DNA from: Anoplopoma fimbria
Lineage: Eukaryota > Chordata > Actinopteri > Perciformes > Anoplopomatidae
DNA: 64,000 bases
Direction of reading: 5' to 3'
Assembly: GCF_027596085.1 (NCBI RefSeq)
Contig: NC_072472.1
Coordinates: forward strand, 23,099,052-23,163,051
Under the pieces are notes generated by a model. It saw nothing but the letters and a program-made list of their open reading frames with translations. It was not told the DNA's origin and searched no databases. The position numbers were made by a program, and so were the translations under genes. Position 1 is the first letter of the stretch. Each line of letters begins with the position of its first letter. Shown piece after piece: positions 9,801 through 20,922 of this stretch.

Positions 9801-11685
9801 AGCATGTGACGTTGTTGTATATACTTTAAATGTCATACATCATCTGTCATATCATGTGTCCCTCAGCCGTAGGACCAGTCTACAGATAACTAGAAGACAT
9901 GCTTCATGTCAAGGACACTCGCTGTGCCCGATGCGTCCTCTGTATGCAGCCTGATAACACGGCAGCCTCGCACAGTTTGCAATGTTGGTCCTTTGCCAAA
10001 TCACAAGGCGCCCTCTTTGCTGCCATTGTTACATGAACTTGTGACGCTAATGTTTGTGTATGAGTACGTGTGAGTTTACATGCACGGGTATCTATTGTTT
10101 CCATATATCTACACCAGAGGTAGGCACCCTTAGGCATACGTTTAACCAATGGCACAATAGCAATGTGTGCAAGACGAAATGTTGAAGTGCCATTGGCAGT
10201 TGTATGGACTGTACCGTAGTTATAGTTTTTTCCCCCACATGCATTCCCCTTAGACCCGTCCTAGTCTGCCAATGATTTGCTCGTACTCGTTGCATTCTTT
10301 TAAGGATTTGTTAAGATTGGTAGAAGGTTGGTAGGTCCATGACTTAAACTCAGATGAGGATGTTGTTTTATAAGGATGGCAGCCTTCTTGTATAATGCTC
10401 TCATGTATAATTACAATGTCCTCATTATGGAAGGCTTTTAAAAATGTTGCTACGCACGTTTCCTTCTGGATGGAATGAAATTACAGATCCATTGGACATT
10501 ACATTTTTTATTTGGTGTCATAATTGAACTAAATGTTAACCATAATGGCACTTCACATCAAAGAGACTGCTGAGCACTGGTTTACAATGATGGTATCCGG
10601 ATTCTCAAACCTCCCTGTGTCCTAAAACTCATTTGCACGGTAACAACATCATATTACTGCTTACTTCTTGCTCACTGGGGGCCACTTGAGGGAAGGTTTT
10701 ATTGTTATTTACACTTGAATCGACCCTGCTCCTGTGTACATTTTAAGCGCTGACCCATTCACAAGATCTGACAGCTGTGGATAGAATGAGAGAATCTGGG
10801 ACAGCCAAAGTGAATTTAAGCAACAGTTCTTAATGGACAAAATGTGATCACTGATACGGAAAAAAAAGTGTCACGGCATTGGGAAGAGACGCGCTATTGA
10901 AGCTTGTGATTTAGTCTTAAATTACATTACCATGCCTCTGCGTAAACCAGAAGATGTGAACTGCCAAACGCACAGTGCTGTCCTCTTTCCCCACTTACAC
11001 AACGGCAGTGATATAACTAAATAATCTTTGTCCTTCTGCCCACTTCCCCGCTCCCAATAATCTAATAAACCTGTCTTCCTCCTTCTCCTTCGCTCCCGCA
11101 GCAGCCTCAGTGTCTCCCTCAACACACTGGTCATTAACACTCTGCCATCATAAAACAATGCAATTATATGGAGAAGACAAGCCAAAGAAAGGGAGGGCAG
11201 CCCTGTGTATTCAGTGTGATTTACGGCGGGGCTATTCTCTGCTCATTCAAGATGCTTTAGGCTTCTGAAACGCTCAAAAGGTTGAGGCACACAGGACGGT
11301 CAAGCTCTTTTAAAGGACTCTTGTGTGCATCGTACAAAATGTTTTAGACTGAAGCTGGAAACGCAATTGTTTAAGGCAGGAAACTACACTGAATATCATA
11401 GCTTTCAGTCCAAAATGTACTTCCCTTTTCTCCATCTTGTTGCAGCTAATAAATAAACGCAAAAATAAAATGTCTTATTGAACATTTTCACTTTCTTTGT
11501 CTAATTTCAGGCAGTGCAACAAAACCTCCCTTGGAAGCGACAGCTGTGAAATGATGTGCTGCGGCCGTGGCTACAACCCGTACACGGAGAAGCTGGTGGA
11601 GCGCTGCCACTGCAAGTACCACTGGTGCTGCTACGTCACCTGCAAGAAGTGTGAGCGGATCGTGGAGAGATACGTCTGCAAATGA
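3808..11685 (+). CDS. wnt11: Wnt11 secreted signalling ligand, five coding exons, complete
   Basis: Exons 3808-3890, 6075-6319, 7668-7945, 8735-9027 and 11511-11685 join in phase (1074 nt, 357 residues plus TGA); every intron is GT-AG. Residues 1-24 are a signal peptide (hydrophobic [17 protein letters not shown]) followed by IKWL, the start of mature Wnt11. After the signal peptide there are 24 cysteines, the usual Wnt number. The thumb motif [10 protein letters not shown] places the expected palmitoleate-acceptor Ser at residue 218, equivalent to Wnt3a Ser209. N-glycosylation sequons lie at N40 (NQT), N90 (NCS) and N303 (NKT). The C-terminal finger carries HWCCYVTC and ends in VERYVCK. Wnt11 is a secreted Frizzled ligand that mainly drives non-canonical/PCP signalling in convergent extension, heart and muscle; this role is family knowledge. 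Motifs such as MRWNCSS, FSDAPMK and [11 protein letters not shown] match mammalian WNT11 (354 aa) better than the zebrafish silberblick paralogue, so I call the wnt11 (formerly wnt11r) orthologue. The start ATG has a strong context (CCCACCATGA). Confidence 0.96.
4590..4935 (+). repeat. 32-bp minisatellite in wnt11 intron 1
   Basis: Units resembling AACTACACAGACAATAAATA plus CACATACTATAC recur at 32-bp spacing (for example 4701 and 4733, 4802 and 4834), about 8 copies with some shortened units. The array follows tttattgatccccatgg and AAATTCAAGTACTGCAGCAG, which resembles the reverse-complemented 3' tail of a fish LINE-type element, so it may have grown from a retroposon tail (inference). Confidence 0.85.
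5431..5750 (+). mobile_element. tRNA-derived SINE (V-SINE/AFC-like) in wnt11 intron 1
   Basis: The element has a perfect Pol III A box TGGCTCAGTGG (5440-5450) and a B box GTTCGATCC (5485-5493), spaced as in a tRNA head. The body TCCTTGGGCAAGACACTTAAC follows, then a tail with AAAGCGCTATACAAGTACAG and CCATTTACCAT. This layout matches teleost SINEs with a tRNA head and LINE-related tail, from memory of the family. A 7-bp CATCTGA at 5411-5417 and 5747-5753 could be the target site duplication. Confidence 0.85.
6075..6319 (+). CDS. wnt11: wnt11 coding exon 2
   Basis: This exon encodes residues 28-109 and the first base of codon 110. It includes the sequon NQT (N40), LCRSNLELM, the helix AAREVKKTC and MRWNCSS. 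The acceptor is ctacag|GTCG and the donor CGAG|gtacgg. The segment after NCSS ([17 protein letters not shown]) is a few residues longer than in mammals, which accounts for much of the small length difference from the 354-residue human protein. Confidence 0.95.
7668..7945 (+). CDS. wnt11: wnt11 coding exon 3
   Basis: This exon encodes residues 110-202: [19 protein letters not shown], the short Cys pair [22 protein letters not shown] and LHNSEVGRQ. It opens in phase after gtcag and closes with CAA|gtaagt in phase 0. These blocks are typical of the Wnt11 subfamily. Confidence 0.95.
8050..8685 (+). mobile_element. Possible decayed DNA transposon in wnt11 intron 3
   Basis: The right part (8595-8685) has repeated TATCGGT/GATACC-type words ending in GATATGGGAACATCTGTAATT. 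The left part has CCAATATTGATACCAGTAATT. The ends are loosely inverted, as in fish hAT-like MITEs with 'ATCGG..ACATC' termini. The match is weak and no target duplication is visible. Confidence 0.3.
8735..9027 (+). CDS. wnt11: wnt11 coding exon 4 (lipidated thumb hairpin)
   Basis: This exon encodes residues 203-299 plus two bases of codon 300. [17 protein letters not shown] forms the thumb hairpin; Ser218 is the expected PORCN acylation site that contacts the Frizzled CRD groove (family knowledge). [20 protein letters not shown] and [12 protein letters not shown] follow. The acceptor is gtctag and the donor GGAAAG|gtgaga. A 169-codon minus-strand open frame across this exon is a shadow. Confidence 0.96.
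11511..11685 (+). CDS. wnt11: wnt11 coding exon 5 (C-terminal Cys-rich domain) and stop
   Basis: This exon encodes residues 300-357. It has 11 cysteines, including [26 protein letters not shown] and ERYVCK, followed by TGA. This is the Cys-knot-like 'index finger' domain of Wnts. The sequon NKT lies at N303. The acceptor is aatttcag. Confidence 0.96.
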
Positions 11686-12026
11686 GCCAGTGGCTCTTTA
11701 CTTGTACCCAGCCGCCCCCCCGAGGCTACAGATTAACCAAAGCACTACAATACGGAGAAGGCTAACTTTTGTCTTAAGCTTTAGCATGTTTATCTCAACG
11801 AGAACTGGTCTATTCTCGTGTCAGTATCACTTTTTGTATCGAATCTCCAAACTGCCGATTGTGCTTCTGAGCTTTTTTCTCTGCTTCACAAAACCTGGAC
11901 GTGGAGAGCTTGACGACAGCGCCAGTTTACGTGTAGACCACCGTCCTCCTGGGTATTTTCTTTTTCTTGTTAATGATTATAAATCCCCCTAACAGGGATG
12001 TTGAAAGTCTATTTTATTATATCTCT

Positions 12027-12032
12027 AATAAA
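12027..12032 (+). terminator. Proximal polyadenylation signal AATAAA
   Basis: AATAAA in TCTAATAAAAAG lies 342 bases past the stop codon. It could be an alternative short 3'UTR end. Confidence 0.4.
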
Positions 12033-12498
12033 AAGAAATAATATAGGATTTTATGCTGGAGGAGAGGGATATTTTGTCCTTCGCCCTCACAGACAGAGAC
12101 TTGTGTTTGGCTTCATTCCACGGAAATCGAAGGGTTCTGATGGATCCGCATGGTACTTTTTTTAAAGGTACTATTAAAACTTTTTTTCCTCTGCAGCAAT
12201 GGACAATAGGGGAAAAAAAGGAACACAAAAGGGAACTTCAAAGTACTTTTTCAATCACAGAACATTTTTGTGGTTGACGGTTTGGACTCTGGCCATGTGT
12301 CCTGTGTGGCTCTAGACGTGCCTGAATCCCTGTGGACTGAGAGACGACTATTAAGGACTTTATGAAATGGTGCATTATCTCCTTCATGTCTGACATGCAG
12401 TTCAATATATATTCTATTTTTCAGAGCGTATGAGCTGAACTCATGGATTTTGTAAACCACTGTTGTGTGGGTGTACATACTGTTATTTTGTATACTGA

Positions 12499-12504
12499 AA
12501 TAAA
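12499..12504 (+). terminator. Distal polyadenylation signal AATAAA
   Basis: A canonical AATAAA lies 814 bases after the wnt11 stop codon, in GAAATAAAG, followed by A-rich and then T/G-containing sequence. Confidence 0.6.
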
Positions 12505-15500
12505 GAAAGAAGTATTTATAAAATAATTAAATGAGCTTCACCATCATCTTTACATGGATGTTGCATGTTTTCTTTTACTGTGAACTGCGCCTTTAAGGAT
12601 GTATCGTCTTACAGAATTTTGGCAAAGACAAAACCCTAACCTCCAAGGCTAATTATTTCCTAAGCTGAGGAACATTTTCTCTAAGTCACTGCAAATCCAA
12701 GTGTTATAAAATAGGAGTTTGCCACAACGTATAGCTCACCGTGATTGTAACTCAGCTCAGCACAGTCAGTAATGAGCTGCAGGGATCAACCTGACAGCCT
12801 GTTGGGAACCGCTCTCTGAATCACCCAAACCCTGGGAAAGTGTTTGTTTGGACATTCCAACTCCTCACAAAGGCCATTGCAAAGGGATTTTAGTCACTCC
12901 TATCACACTCAAACACCCATCTGTCTGGCGCCAGGCCTCTAATGGACAAACATCAAATAAAAAACAAATAGAACAAAGGTAGAAATCTAATTTATTTGGA
13001 GCGTATAGCCAGACTGCTGGCCTGTCGGACGGTAGCAGACTTGGCGCTGCGTACAGCAGAGACATTACCCTCGGGCCAGCCGTGTGTTGGTTAAAGTGGT
13101 TCCCATGATTCTAAGCTGACAGAAATAGCTGTGGAGTATGTAGGGCCCCATGCTGTGAGCTCACATGATGCACCGCAGCACCGGCCTGCGCAAGCTGCAC
13201 ACTCACTGGAGCTGTAACACTCTTTGACCCCTACCTAGCCTGTGGACGCACACGGCAACTGCCAAACAACCCTGTGTGCTCTGGAACAACAAGGCTGAGG
13301 GAAATATTATCACCAGCCATTTAGATTTTAGTGGCCAGTTTAATGATGCTAGTCTTTAATTTCCTTTTTGGATGCAAAGAAAGGTGACCGGGCACATCTT
13401 TTTAAGGTTATGCCATAAGCGTTGCACAGTAACAGTATGGCTGAGGGGAGTAACTGAACCATGAACCAAGAATTCTAATAAAGATTTGATAAGAGGATGT
13501 TGTTGTGTAGCAGCAGTCTAAAAGTAGAAGACAGGCAGTGAGGGGCGAACACAGTGGACTGTGGTCTCCTGGTTTCGGGGGCAGGGAGGTTCTGCTGCGT
13601 GCAGGTGAGCGGGGGTCTGCTCTGTTTGAACACAGGCCCGTCCGTCGACAGCCTATAAGGACTCCTCAGTCACTGGCATTCCTCAGCCTGGCAGTTTGAG
13701 AGCATAGGGGTCTGAGTGTGTGTGAGAGTCTGTCACTGGGTTCACTGCTACAGAAATGTGACGCCTCACCTGCTGATCGAGGACTCGCATGTTGGATACA
13801 GGTGGCTCAGCCAGAGACCAACTACCAGCAGTGGATGAAAAAGGGCAAATGATGACCACAGAGTCATATTAGTGTGGCCGAGTATGCAAGTATGCAAGTA
13901 TAGAAGATGGTACTCTAACAGATTTGGTAAATCTAAAGCATGTCAAATACTCTCTGGACTGTTTAAAGCTCTTATGAGTAGGGGCTGTCAATGAGCCAAT
14001 CAGCTGAACTCTTCACCCTCTAAAGTTCTAAGAACAGTGATATGTTATTTTTAAAAATTACCTCTTCATTTTCTGTCAACTATAGTCAGGCCTAGTAATG
14101 TACTGAATTACGAAATTGTGTTTACGTAAATGTTAAAATCAGGTTGAGAAATTCTATGTGAAATTTTCGCAACGTAAACTAAACATGACATTAGAGCGGT
14201 TTGGTCACTCTGTTTAAGATAAGATAGTCTGACCGGCTTCTGTCTGGAAATGCCAACTGACCCTCTGAGCAACCATTGCTATAGTTAAGCCGTGTGACTA
14301 TTTATCCGACCTCAGTCTAACCCTTCTGAAATATCTCACTTGGACGAAGTCCGCACTATAAAACATGTCAGATGAGGCCTGCGTGTGCGAACAATAAGAA
14401 CCTGCTGTAAACATTGATTTGGTCCACATTCTTCCGTTTGTCTGTCAACACAAAGCCGCGGCTGTGCAGAAGAGTGACCGTGTGGAAAATAGGTCATGAA
14501 TGGGCTGTCCATTTTTGGCGGGGATGAGGTTAGAAAAACGGCTTAAGAGCCGCCCTTATGTGGGCTGTTAAGGGCCTTTGTGTCCGAAGCAACAACAAAA
14601 CAAAAGTAAAGTCGACAAAGACGGAACTAATCGCCGCTGCAGTTTATGTTTCTTTTCTTTCTTTCCGTCTTTGTCAGAAAGTATCTAAGTATCTCTCTGC
14701 GGTTGGCGTGACCCCCTTGCTCTGTGGGAATTGCCTGGTAATTAAGAAGGAAAAGAGGACTTTAATGGAGAGCAGTGAAAATATCAGGGGTTAATGTCAG
14801 CCCGGACAATATAATGCCAATTGCCTTTGTGAAGCCTGCGGTCCGGATAACTAGCTGTGAATGAGGGAGACAAAGAATTTGGCTGAAGTGGTAAAGGCTT
14901 TCAGATGAACTGACCCGTACTGTAAATTGACTTTTGTGGACCCCACCCCCACCCTCTAAATAGGAACCCAGCAGTATGTGCTGTTAAAGGCCATTTTTTG
15001 TTTCAGTGAGTGTGTGTGGGTGTGTGTGTGTCCTCAGGCATGTTGCTGGGAGATAGCAGATCATGCAAAGCATGCACCTTTCTCTAGATAAAGACAAGAT
15101 TTCTCTAGATTTATTTTCTGTCACCGCATGCTTTCTGTTGTTTTGTGAATATGTGGAAACATGAGTCATGTGTACACCAAGCTTTGCCTTCATTGTATTA
15201 CTCTTTTAGATTACATAACACTGAAAACTGATCCTGGAAAGGATCTAGTATTAATGACTAAAGACGACAGGTCATCTATCTTGAATATATTGCGAAAGGA
15301 GAGATAAAAAATATATATAATACACATGGAACCTATGCCAACATGAGATTGACATATTACAGTTTAAATGGGATTTCATTTGGTAAAATCTATTTTTTCC
15401 ATTTAAAATAGAATCAATCATCAATTTTTTTCAACCACTTTGCTCCCTCATTTCAAACGGGAGCTGAGCTCCACGCAGACGTTCAGTTTTTTGTTATGAG

Positions 15501-16499
15501 TCACAGTGAGTCTCTCTAGGTAATAATAAGCCTACAATTTAATATAGCGCACAAATCAAGAACGTATGTGTGTGACTAAGGTCGGCACGGCGAACAGCTG
15601 AAATACTTGGCCATATATACGCACATGTATCACACTGAATTTTTTAATCTGAACTCCAACAGCAAAGCCACAATTATCTTTTATGGTTCCATCAATGTAC
15701 ATATCTTGTTAAACATCTCTATCGTATAATTTCTGTTGTGTTTGAAAACTCAGTGAAACTAAATCAAAGTTACTTAAACATCCATAAAAAGTAAAAGCAC
15801 TTCAGTTTATATTAGCTTAAAGACATGCCACATTGTTTTGAAAAAAACGAATTTGTTCATCATCAGACTAAACTCGACTTTAAACCGCTGCAACAGATAA
15901 ATGTGTGCTTCCATAATCTCAACATGAATGAAGTGCGTATCTGGATGGCGGACCATCAGTAAAAGCTATAAAGGGAATGACAGATGAAAAGAGCCGCGGA
16001 GAGAGAAAGAGCGAGATTGAATTAATATGAATAAAAGAAGCAGCGGGCTAAGCACGCTGGGAAAAGTAAACACTGGTCCGTGTAATCACAGTAAATATGG
16101 CCAGGGGGGCCGACGGAGCAGGCTGCGCCCTCGGTGGAGGAGTCAACAAACCCGAAGAAAGAAGAAAAAACAGCGAGCTAACCGCCATTATTGAGAGGGG
16201 TTAAAGGGGGCAGCGACGCAGCCTTTATTCACGTGAAGATCAGTGAGACACCGCCATGTTTACCCAGTTGTCTGGCTGACTTACACAAAGCAAACAGGGT
16301 AAAAATTCAAGCAGAGAATTCAGGGTCGCACATGTTAAGACGACTTCACAGTCACAGTTTTAGAGATGTGTGTGTGTGTGGGGGGGTATGTGGAGAATAT
16401 GGCGGAGACTGTTTCAGACGCAGTTTAAGGCCCAACGACAGGACCAGTGAGGAAAAACATTCACCCATTCGGCAGCATTAGGATCAGCAGAGATGATCT

Positions 16500-16610
16500 G
16501 ATAAATGCGGAGGGCCGGCTTCCCGCGCTGACCGCAGATCAGGCGAGGCGCCGGGCCAATTGGATTTGCATTTCATCACCCTGCATGAAGTATTTTTTTT
16601 CCCCCTGCTA
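16500..16610 (+). promoter_or_regulatory. Candidate cis-regulatory element
   Basis: A short GC-rich block (CGCGCTGACCGCAGATCAGG) runs into GGCCAATTGGATTTGCATTTC, which contains a CCAAT motif and an ATTTGCAT octamer. It is unique and non-repetitive, lying about 5 kb past wnt11. The call is motif-based only. Confidence 0.2.
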
Positions 16611-18250
16611 ATAAGCTCATCTAACCATCAGCTGTCACGCACAGCCAAGTTGACTGATGTCATGCAAAACACATCAAAGGAATCCGGTTCATGGCAGATA
16701 TGATGAAAAAAATATTGAGGAAAACACGAGAACAAAGATTTTACACATGACTTATTATTATTAGTAGAATTAATACTTGTGTTCTCCATCTGTCCATGCA
16801 GAGGAAGCGAGGAGTGTATGCCGGATTTACAACGTTTCATGTGTCACAGATGTTTATTGTTAAATCATTTATTCTAGTTTTAATATTTTATGAGTTCATT
16901 GTTAAATGAGACAAAAATGTAGAAACGTTTGTAATAAACTAAGTGTCTCGCTTCATTTGAGGCACAGCTTGCTGGCTCCTTTTGTCCAGTTAAGGAAAAT
17001 TGATGTGCAAGTGGATATTGTTGGATTGGCTTTGTTTGTCACATATACTGATAGATTGAGAACAGATGTGGGCCCTGTTTATTTCTAATAAATATTCCAC
17101 TCTTGTGACGTGATATAACCCAAAGGTTATATATGAGAATAATTCTTCTTCAAGGTTTTCGTACTGCGTCAGTCAACTCCGGAGGCTGCTGCTGATCACT
17201 GTTTTGTATTTGTTGCAGTATTTTGTTAACCCAGACAGCTCAGGTTGAACGCTGGAGCGCCGGGACAAGTTCAGGCCTAAGTGCTAAAAAATGTTCCTCC
17301 ACTTCCTTCGACAGTCCCAGTTGTTGAGTGGCTGAAACGTACACACAGCCCCTTGGCTCGAGGCAGATGGACCGCATGAGTTCAGTGCTCCAATCCCTCC
17401 CCCTGATCTGCCCAAATGCCGGCGCTCTGTCAAGTCGCCTATATGAATGGCCGGGGCACAACAGTCAGACATCTTTTCTCTTGCTGCAGCTCAAGCGCAT
17501 TGTAATGGATCAATCTTTAGCCCTCGCAAATCTTTCAACTTGAGCTCTGGTTTAAAAGAACCATTTTTTATTTGAGGAAAAAGGCAATGGATGTGAATGA
17601 GGGAATGGACTTTATACACACGCATATTTGTTTCGATCTCTCCTTCATATGTAACATAAGGGTGATGTTGAATGGTCGCCAGATACCCCCCTTCTCTTTA
17701 ATTGCTCCCACATTTCTCAGCCCGAATGAGGTAATACCATTTATTTGGTGAGTGTGTGGGAAGGGCAGCCAGCGAAACCATTATGTGTGATTAGCACTGT
17801 TTGCAGCTCTGATTTGATTTGTGAATTGGGTGATTGGTGACACGGCCTGTGGGAAAATAGTTTTTATTTAATTTTTTTCTTTCCGACTTAAGTATACCCA
17901 ACTGGAAACTATGTGCCACCATCAATCATCAATAACCTGCTACTGAAAGGGAAACAGGTGCTGAAATATTTAAGGCTCCGTCAACTTTGAAAGGGCAAAT
18001 CAGCAAACATACATCTGTGCTGATATTTTTATGCTGATGTTGAGCAGCTTCTATGTTCTTGTCAAATACTTTTTAAATATCCACCATTTCCCACACTAGA
18101 ATTAAATTCCTTTAAAACAGAAAAATAAGTGATATTCTATTTTAACCTTGTTATGCTAAAAAAAGAAAAAGGTTGCTGTATTTAAAGCAAATAATAATTT
18201 CAGTTTAGTATATCTTTGGTCTTCTTGTTTTTATTTAAAAATATTTTAAT

Positions 18251-18296
18251 CATATTTTGTATTCATATTTTGTATTCATATTTTGTATTCATATTT
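18251..18296 (+). repeat. 15-bp tandem repeat, about 3 copies
   Basis: CATATTTTGTATT recurs with a 15-base period. Confidence 0.85.
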
Positions 18297-19589
18297 CTAG
18301 TTTGTCTTACTTTAAAAAATCTTGGAAAATGAAAGAAAAGGAAATATAACTACTTTTGCTTTTAAGGTACTCTTCCGCAACTTCACTTTAAATGTATGTG
18401 CATTTACTTAATTTTATGAAGTGGTGACAAAATATAGAAATGGCAAGTTCTTTAAAATCTGCATTTGTCATTGTAAAATTGTCCTCACTAGGTTAACTGT
18501 TGAGATCTACATCCAACGGGGCAAAAAAACATAGTAAACAGAATTAATGCCAAAATTGATTCAATTAAGACCCAAGATGCAATTAAATCAGACATATAAT
18601 ACTTCATCCTTAAATGACCATTTGTATATCAGAAACTCACCATGTATTACCTTGAGTTCTAAAAGAAAACTTTTCTCGCCCACCTCCACGGCGAACGAAG
18701 AATCAAAAAGCAGAAAGAAGTCAACGGCCAGATTACTCGTGCATTATGATCCAAGTCTCATTTATCCACTCATATCACCACTACCACAACTCATGCATCT
18801 TCGCTAAAACGTTGCTATTTAAAACACACTTTTCCGTAAACAGTCACGCTTGCTCAGGCTCGCTTCTCGTCCGTTTCAGTCCAGACGAGTTCAAAATGTT
18901 TGAATGGTACGGTTTTAGAGAAGATGCATGTGTTCGGGAAGTATAAGCATACGATTGGATGAATAAGATTTAGATTATACTGCACCAATTTGTAAACGCG
19001 GCCCCCATTTACTCCATTAAGACTAGTCTCTGTTTTTTTGATTCTCCATTCAAGGTGGAGGCATGCAGGTAAAAAAAATATTCTTCAAATATTTAAGTAA
19101 ACACAGGCAGTAATTAATGGACAAATGGTCATTTTTTGTTGAAGTAGTCTTTTTAGAATTTAGTATTAAAAATGTTAATGAAAGACATTGAAAATAAAAT
19201 GTATTTACTTGAATATGTATACATTTTTAAATGTCCTTTGTAATTCTAGTAAGGACCAGTACTTTACTAATCCCCTAAGGAAATATTTTCCTTTTCACTT
19301 GAAGGGAGTGACTTCTTCTACAACGATTGTGGGCGGAGCCCTGAGGAGCAATGACGCTGCAGACGCCCGTCCGCCGTGCTGCCTCTGACCCAGAGACCTC
19401 AGCCACAGGCCACAGGTCCACTATATTATACCTGCAGCCTGACGCCAGCCTGATTTACTGGCATCCATTAGAGCTGGAATGGACTCAAACCCTCGGCTGG
19501 GCTGTTAAATCTACACGCTGATGTAGCCAAGAGGGGAGCAGTCACTGTTGCTGCACTCGGCCTCACCTCCTCCACTTCCAGACACACAC

Positions 19590-19591
<2 letters not shown>

Positions 19592-19620
<29 letters not shown>

Positions 19621-19630
19621 ACACACACAC
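19592..19630 (+). repeat. (CA)n microsatellite
   Basis: A near-perfect AC run interrupted once by a repeated A. Confidence 0.95.
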
Positions 19631-20164
19631 GCTGCTTCTCCTTACTAACCTGCTTCATCCAAATCCTCGCTTCCGACACGCTCGAACAACACAAACACTC
19701 CTGGAAATGTGCTCTCTAGATGCAAATAGCTCCACCGCTGTTTGGGTGGGCCTGTTCAGGTCTGGCATAATCGTCTGTCTCGGGTCCTCCAAATGAAAAG
19801 AGTGCAGTTAAAAATACAGGTTGGAAAACATACAAAAAGCATTGAGATTCCGATCACACAAAGAACATTCATAACTTGGTAATGGACATTTACAACAACA
19901 CTGTTAGTTGATGTGACCGAATAGTCTACTTCCTGGCCACGTTAGAAACAGACACGTGTCATCTGTGTGAGTTAAAGCATTCTAATAAAAAACACAATCA
20001 AAGGCGGAACTGCGGTGAATGCAGGAGATGGAGCAACGGTTGACTTTTACAAGACAGGAAACGAAAAGTCCATATTGCATCTCAATTGCAACGACAACAT
20101 GGATTGTTCACATGCAGTAAGATGATCTGCAATTGTAGGAGTCCGATTATTTTCTTAACCAAAC

Positions 20165-20325
20165 GTGTGAGCAGACCAGGCGTCAGCGTCCAATTTTGCT
20201 ACCAGAGCCGTATACGGCGTCTCTCATATTTGTCTGTTTATTGGTTGGGATAAAAACTTGCCGCAGCTGTAATCCAAGATGGCGACAGCGAAATCGCCAG
20301 ACTTCTATACATTCTATGGAGCAGA
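20165..20325 (+). repeat. Dispersed repeat family, partial copy 1
   Basis: GCTACCAGAGCCGTATACGG followed by CGTCTCT, then CCAAGATGGCGACAGCGAAA. The same words in the same order occur on the minus strand at 38.35-38.49 kb (GCTACCAGAGACGTATATCG; CCAAGATGGCGATGGCGAAA). Confidence 0.65.
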
Positions 20326-20831
20326 CCCTTAGTACTATTCTTAGAGTTAGCCAATCACACTCTTATTAAAATGAAACAAATGTAGTAGCCTGTGTGTGTA
20401 GGGGAGAGAAGATTAATCTGTATTTGAAGAAGAATGGCAGTACGGGCTGCTACAAGGAGCGAGTAGGTGTGAAGGGTTAAAGCAATTAGCTCTGTCACAT
20501 CCTTCGGGGAGCAGCTTTTCCGATGCCCTGCCCGTGTTCCTCCCGCTGCCCTTCTCATGGCCCTGCTGCGGGGCTTCACATTTCCAGCTCTTTTCTAAAT
20601 AGTCAAGTCCTAATATTTACTTCTGGCTTTTCAAGCCCAGGCAGAGCGGTGGCTGGGCGCAGTCTGTCGGTGCAGAGGAGAGCGGAGGTGGCAGGAACTG
20701 ATGCCCTCATTATTTCTGCCGAGGGAAACAAACATTTGTCCCTTTCAGGGCCTTGTGTGACTTTGTGGAGGGAGCAGCTGTGGACTGACGGGAGCGGTCT
20801 TGTTTGTCGGGTTTGTGTTTGTACTATGAAG

Positions 20832-20832
<1 letters not shown>

Positions 20833-20920
<88 letters not shown>
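20833..20920 (+). repeat. (TG)44 microsatellite
   Basis: A perfect dinucleotide run of 88 bases. It creates long spurious open frames on both strands. Confidence 0.97.

Positions 20921-20922
<2 letters not shown>

Larger units (their letters stand above)
11686..12522 (+). other. wnt11: wnt11 3'UTR
   Basis: The AT-rich sequence from the stop codon to about 18 bases past the AATAAA at 12499-12504 is the likely full 3'UTR of about 830 bases. An earlier AATAAA at 12027-12032 would give a UTR of about 360 bases. No coding frame of note lies within it. Confidence 0.65.
12523..19550 (+). other. Downstream intergenic region, no gene seen
   Basis: No coding frame above about 96 codons and no domain is recognisable. 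Unique sequence of mixed GC content is found at 13.5-14.9 kb, 16.0-16.6 kb and 17.1-18.0 kb, the best places to look for conserved non-coding elements. A 15-bp tandem repeat (18251-18296) is the main repeat. Confidence 0.5.

Noticed and set aside
11567..11992. 141-codon + strand open frame
   Set aside because: Out-of-frame read of the last wnt11 exon running into the 3'UTR.
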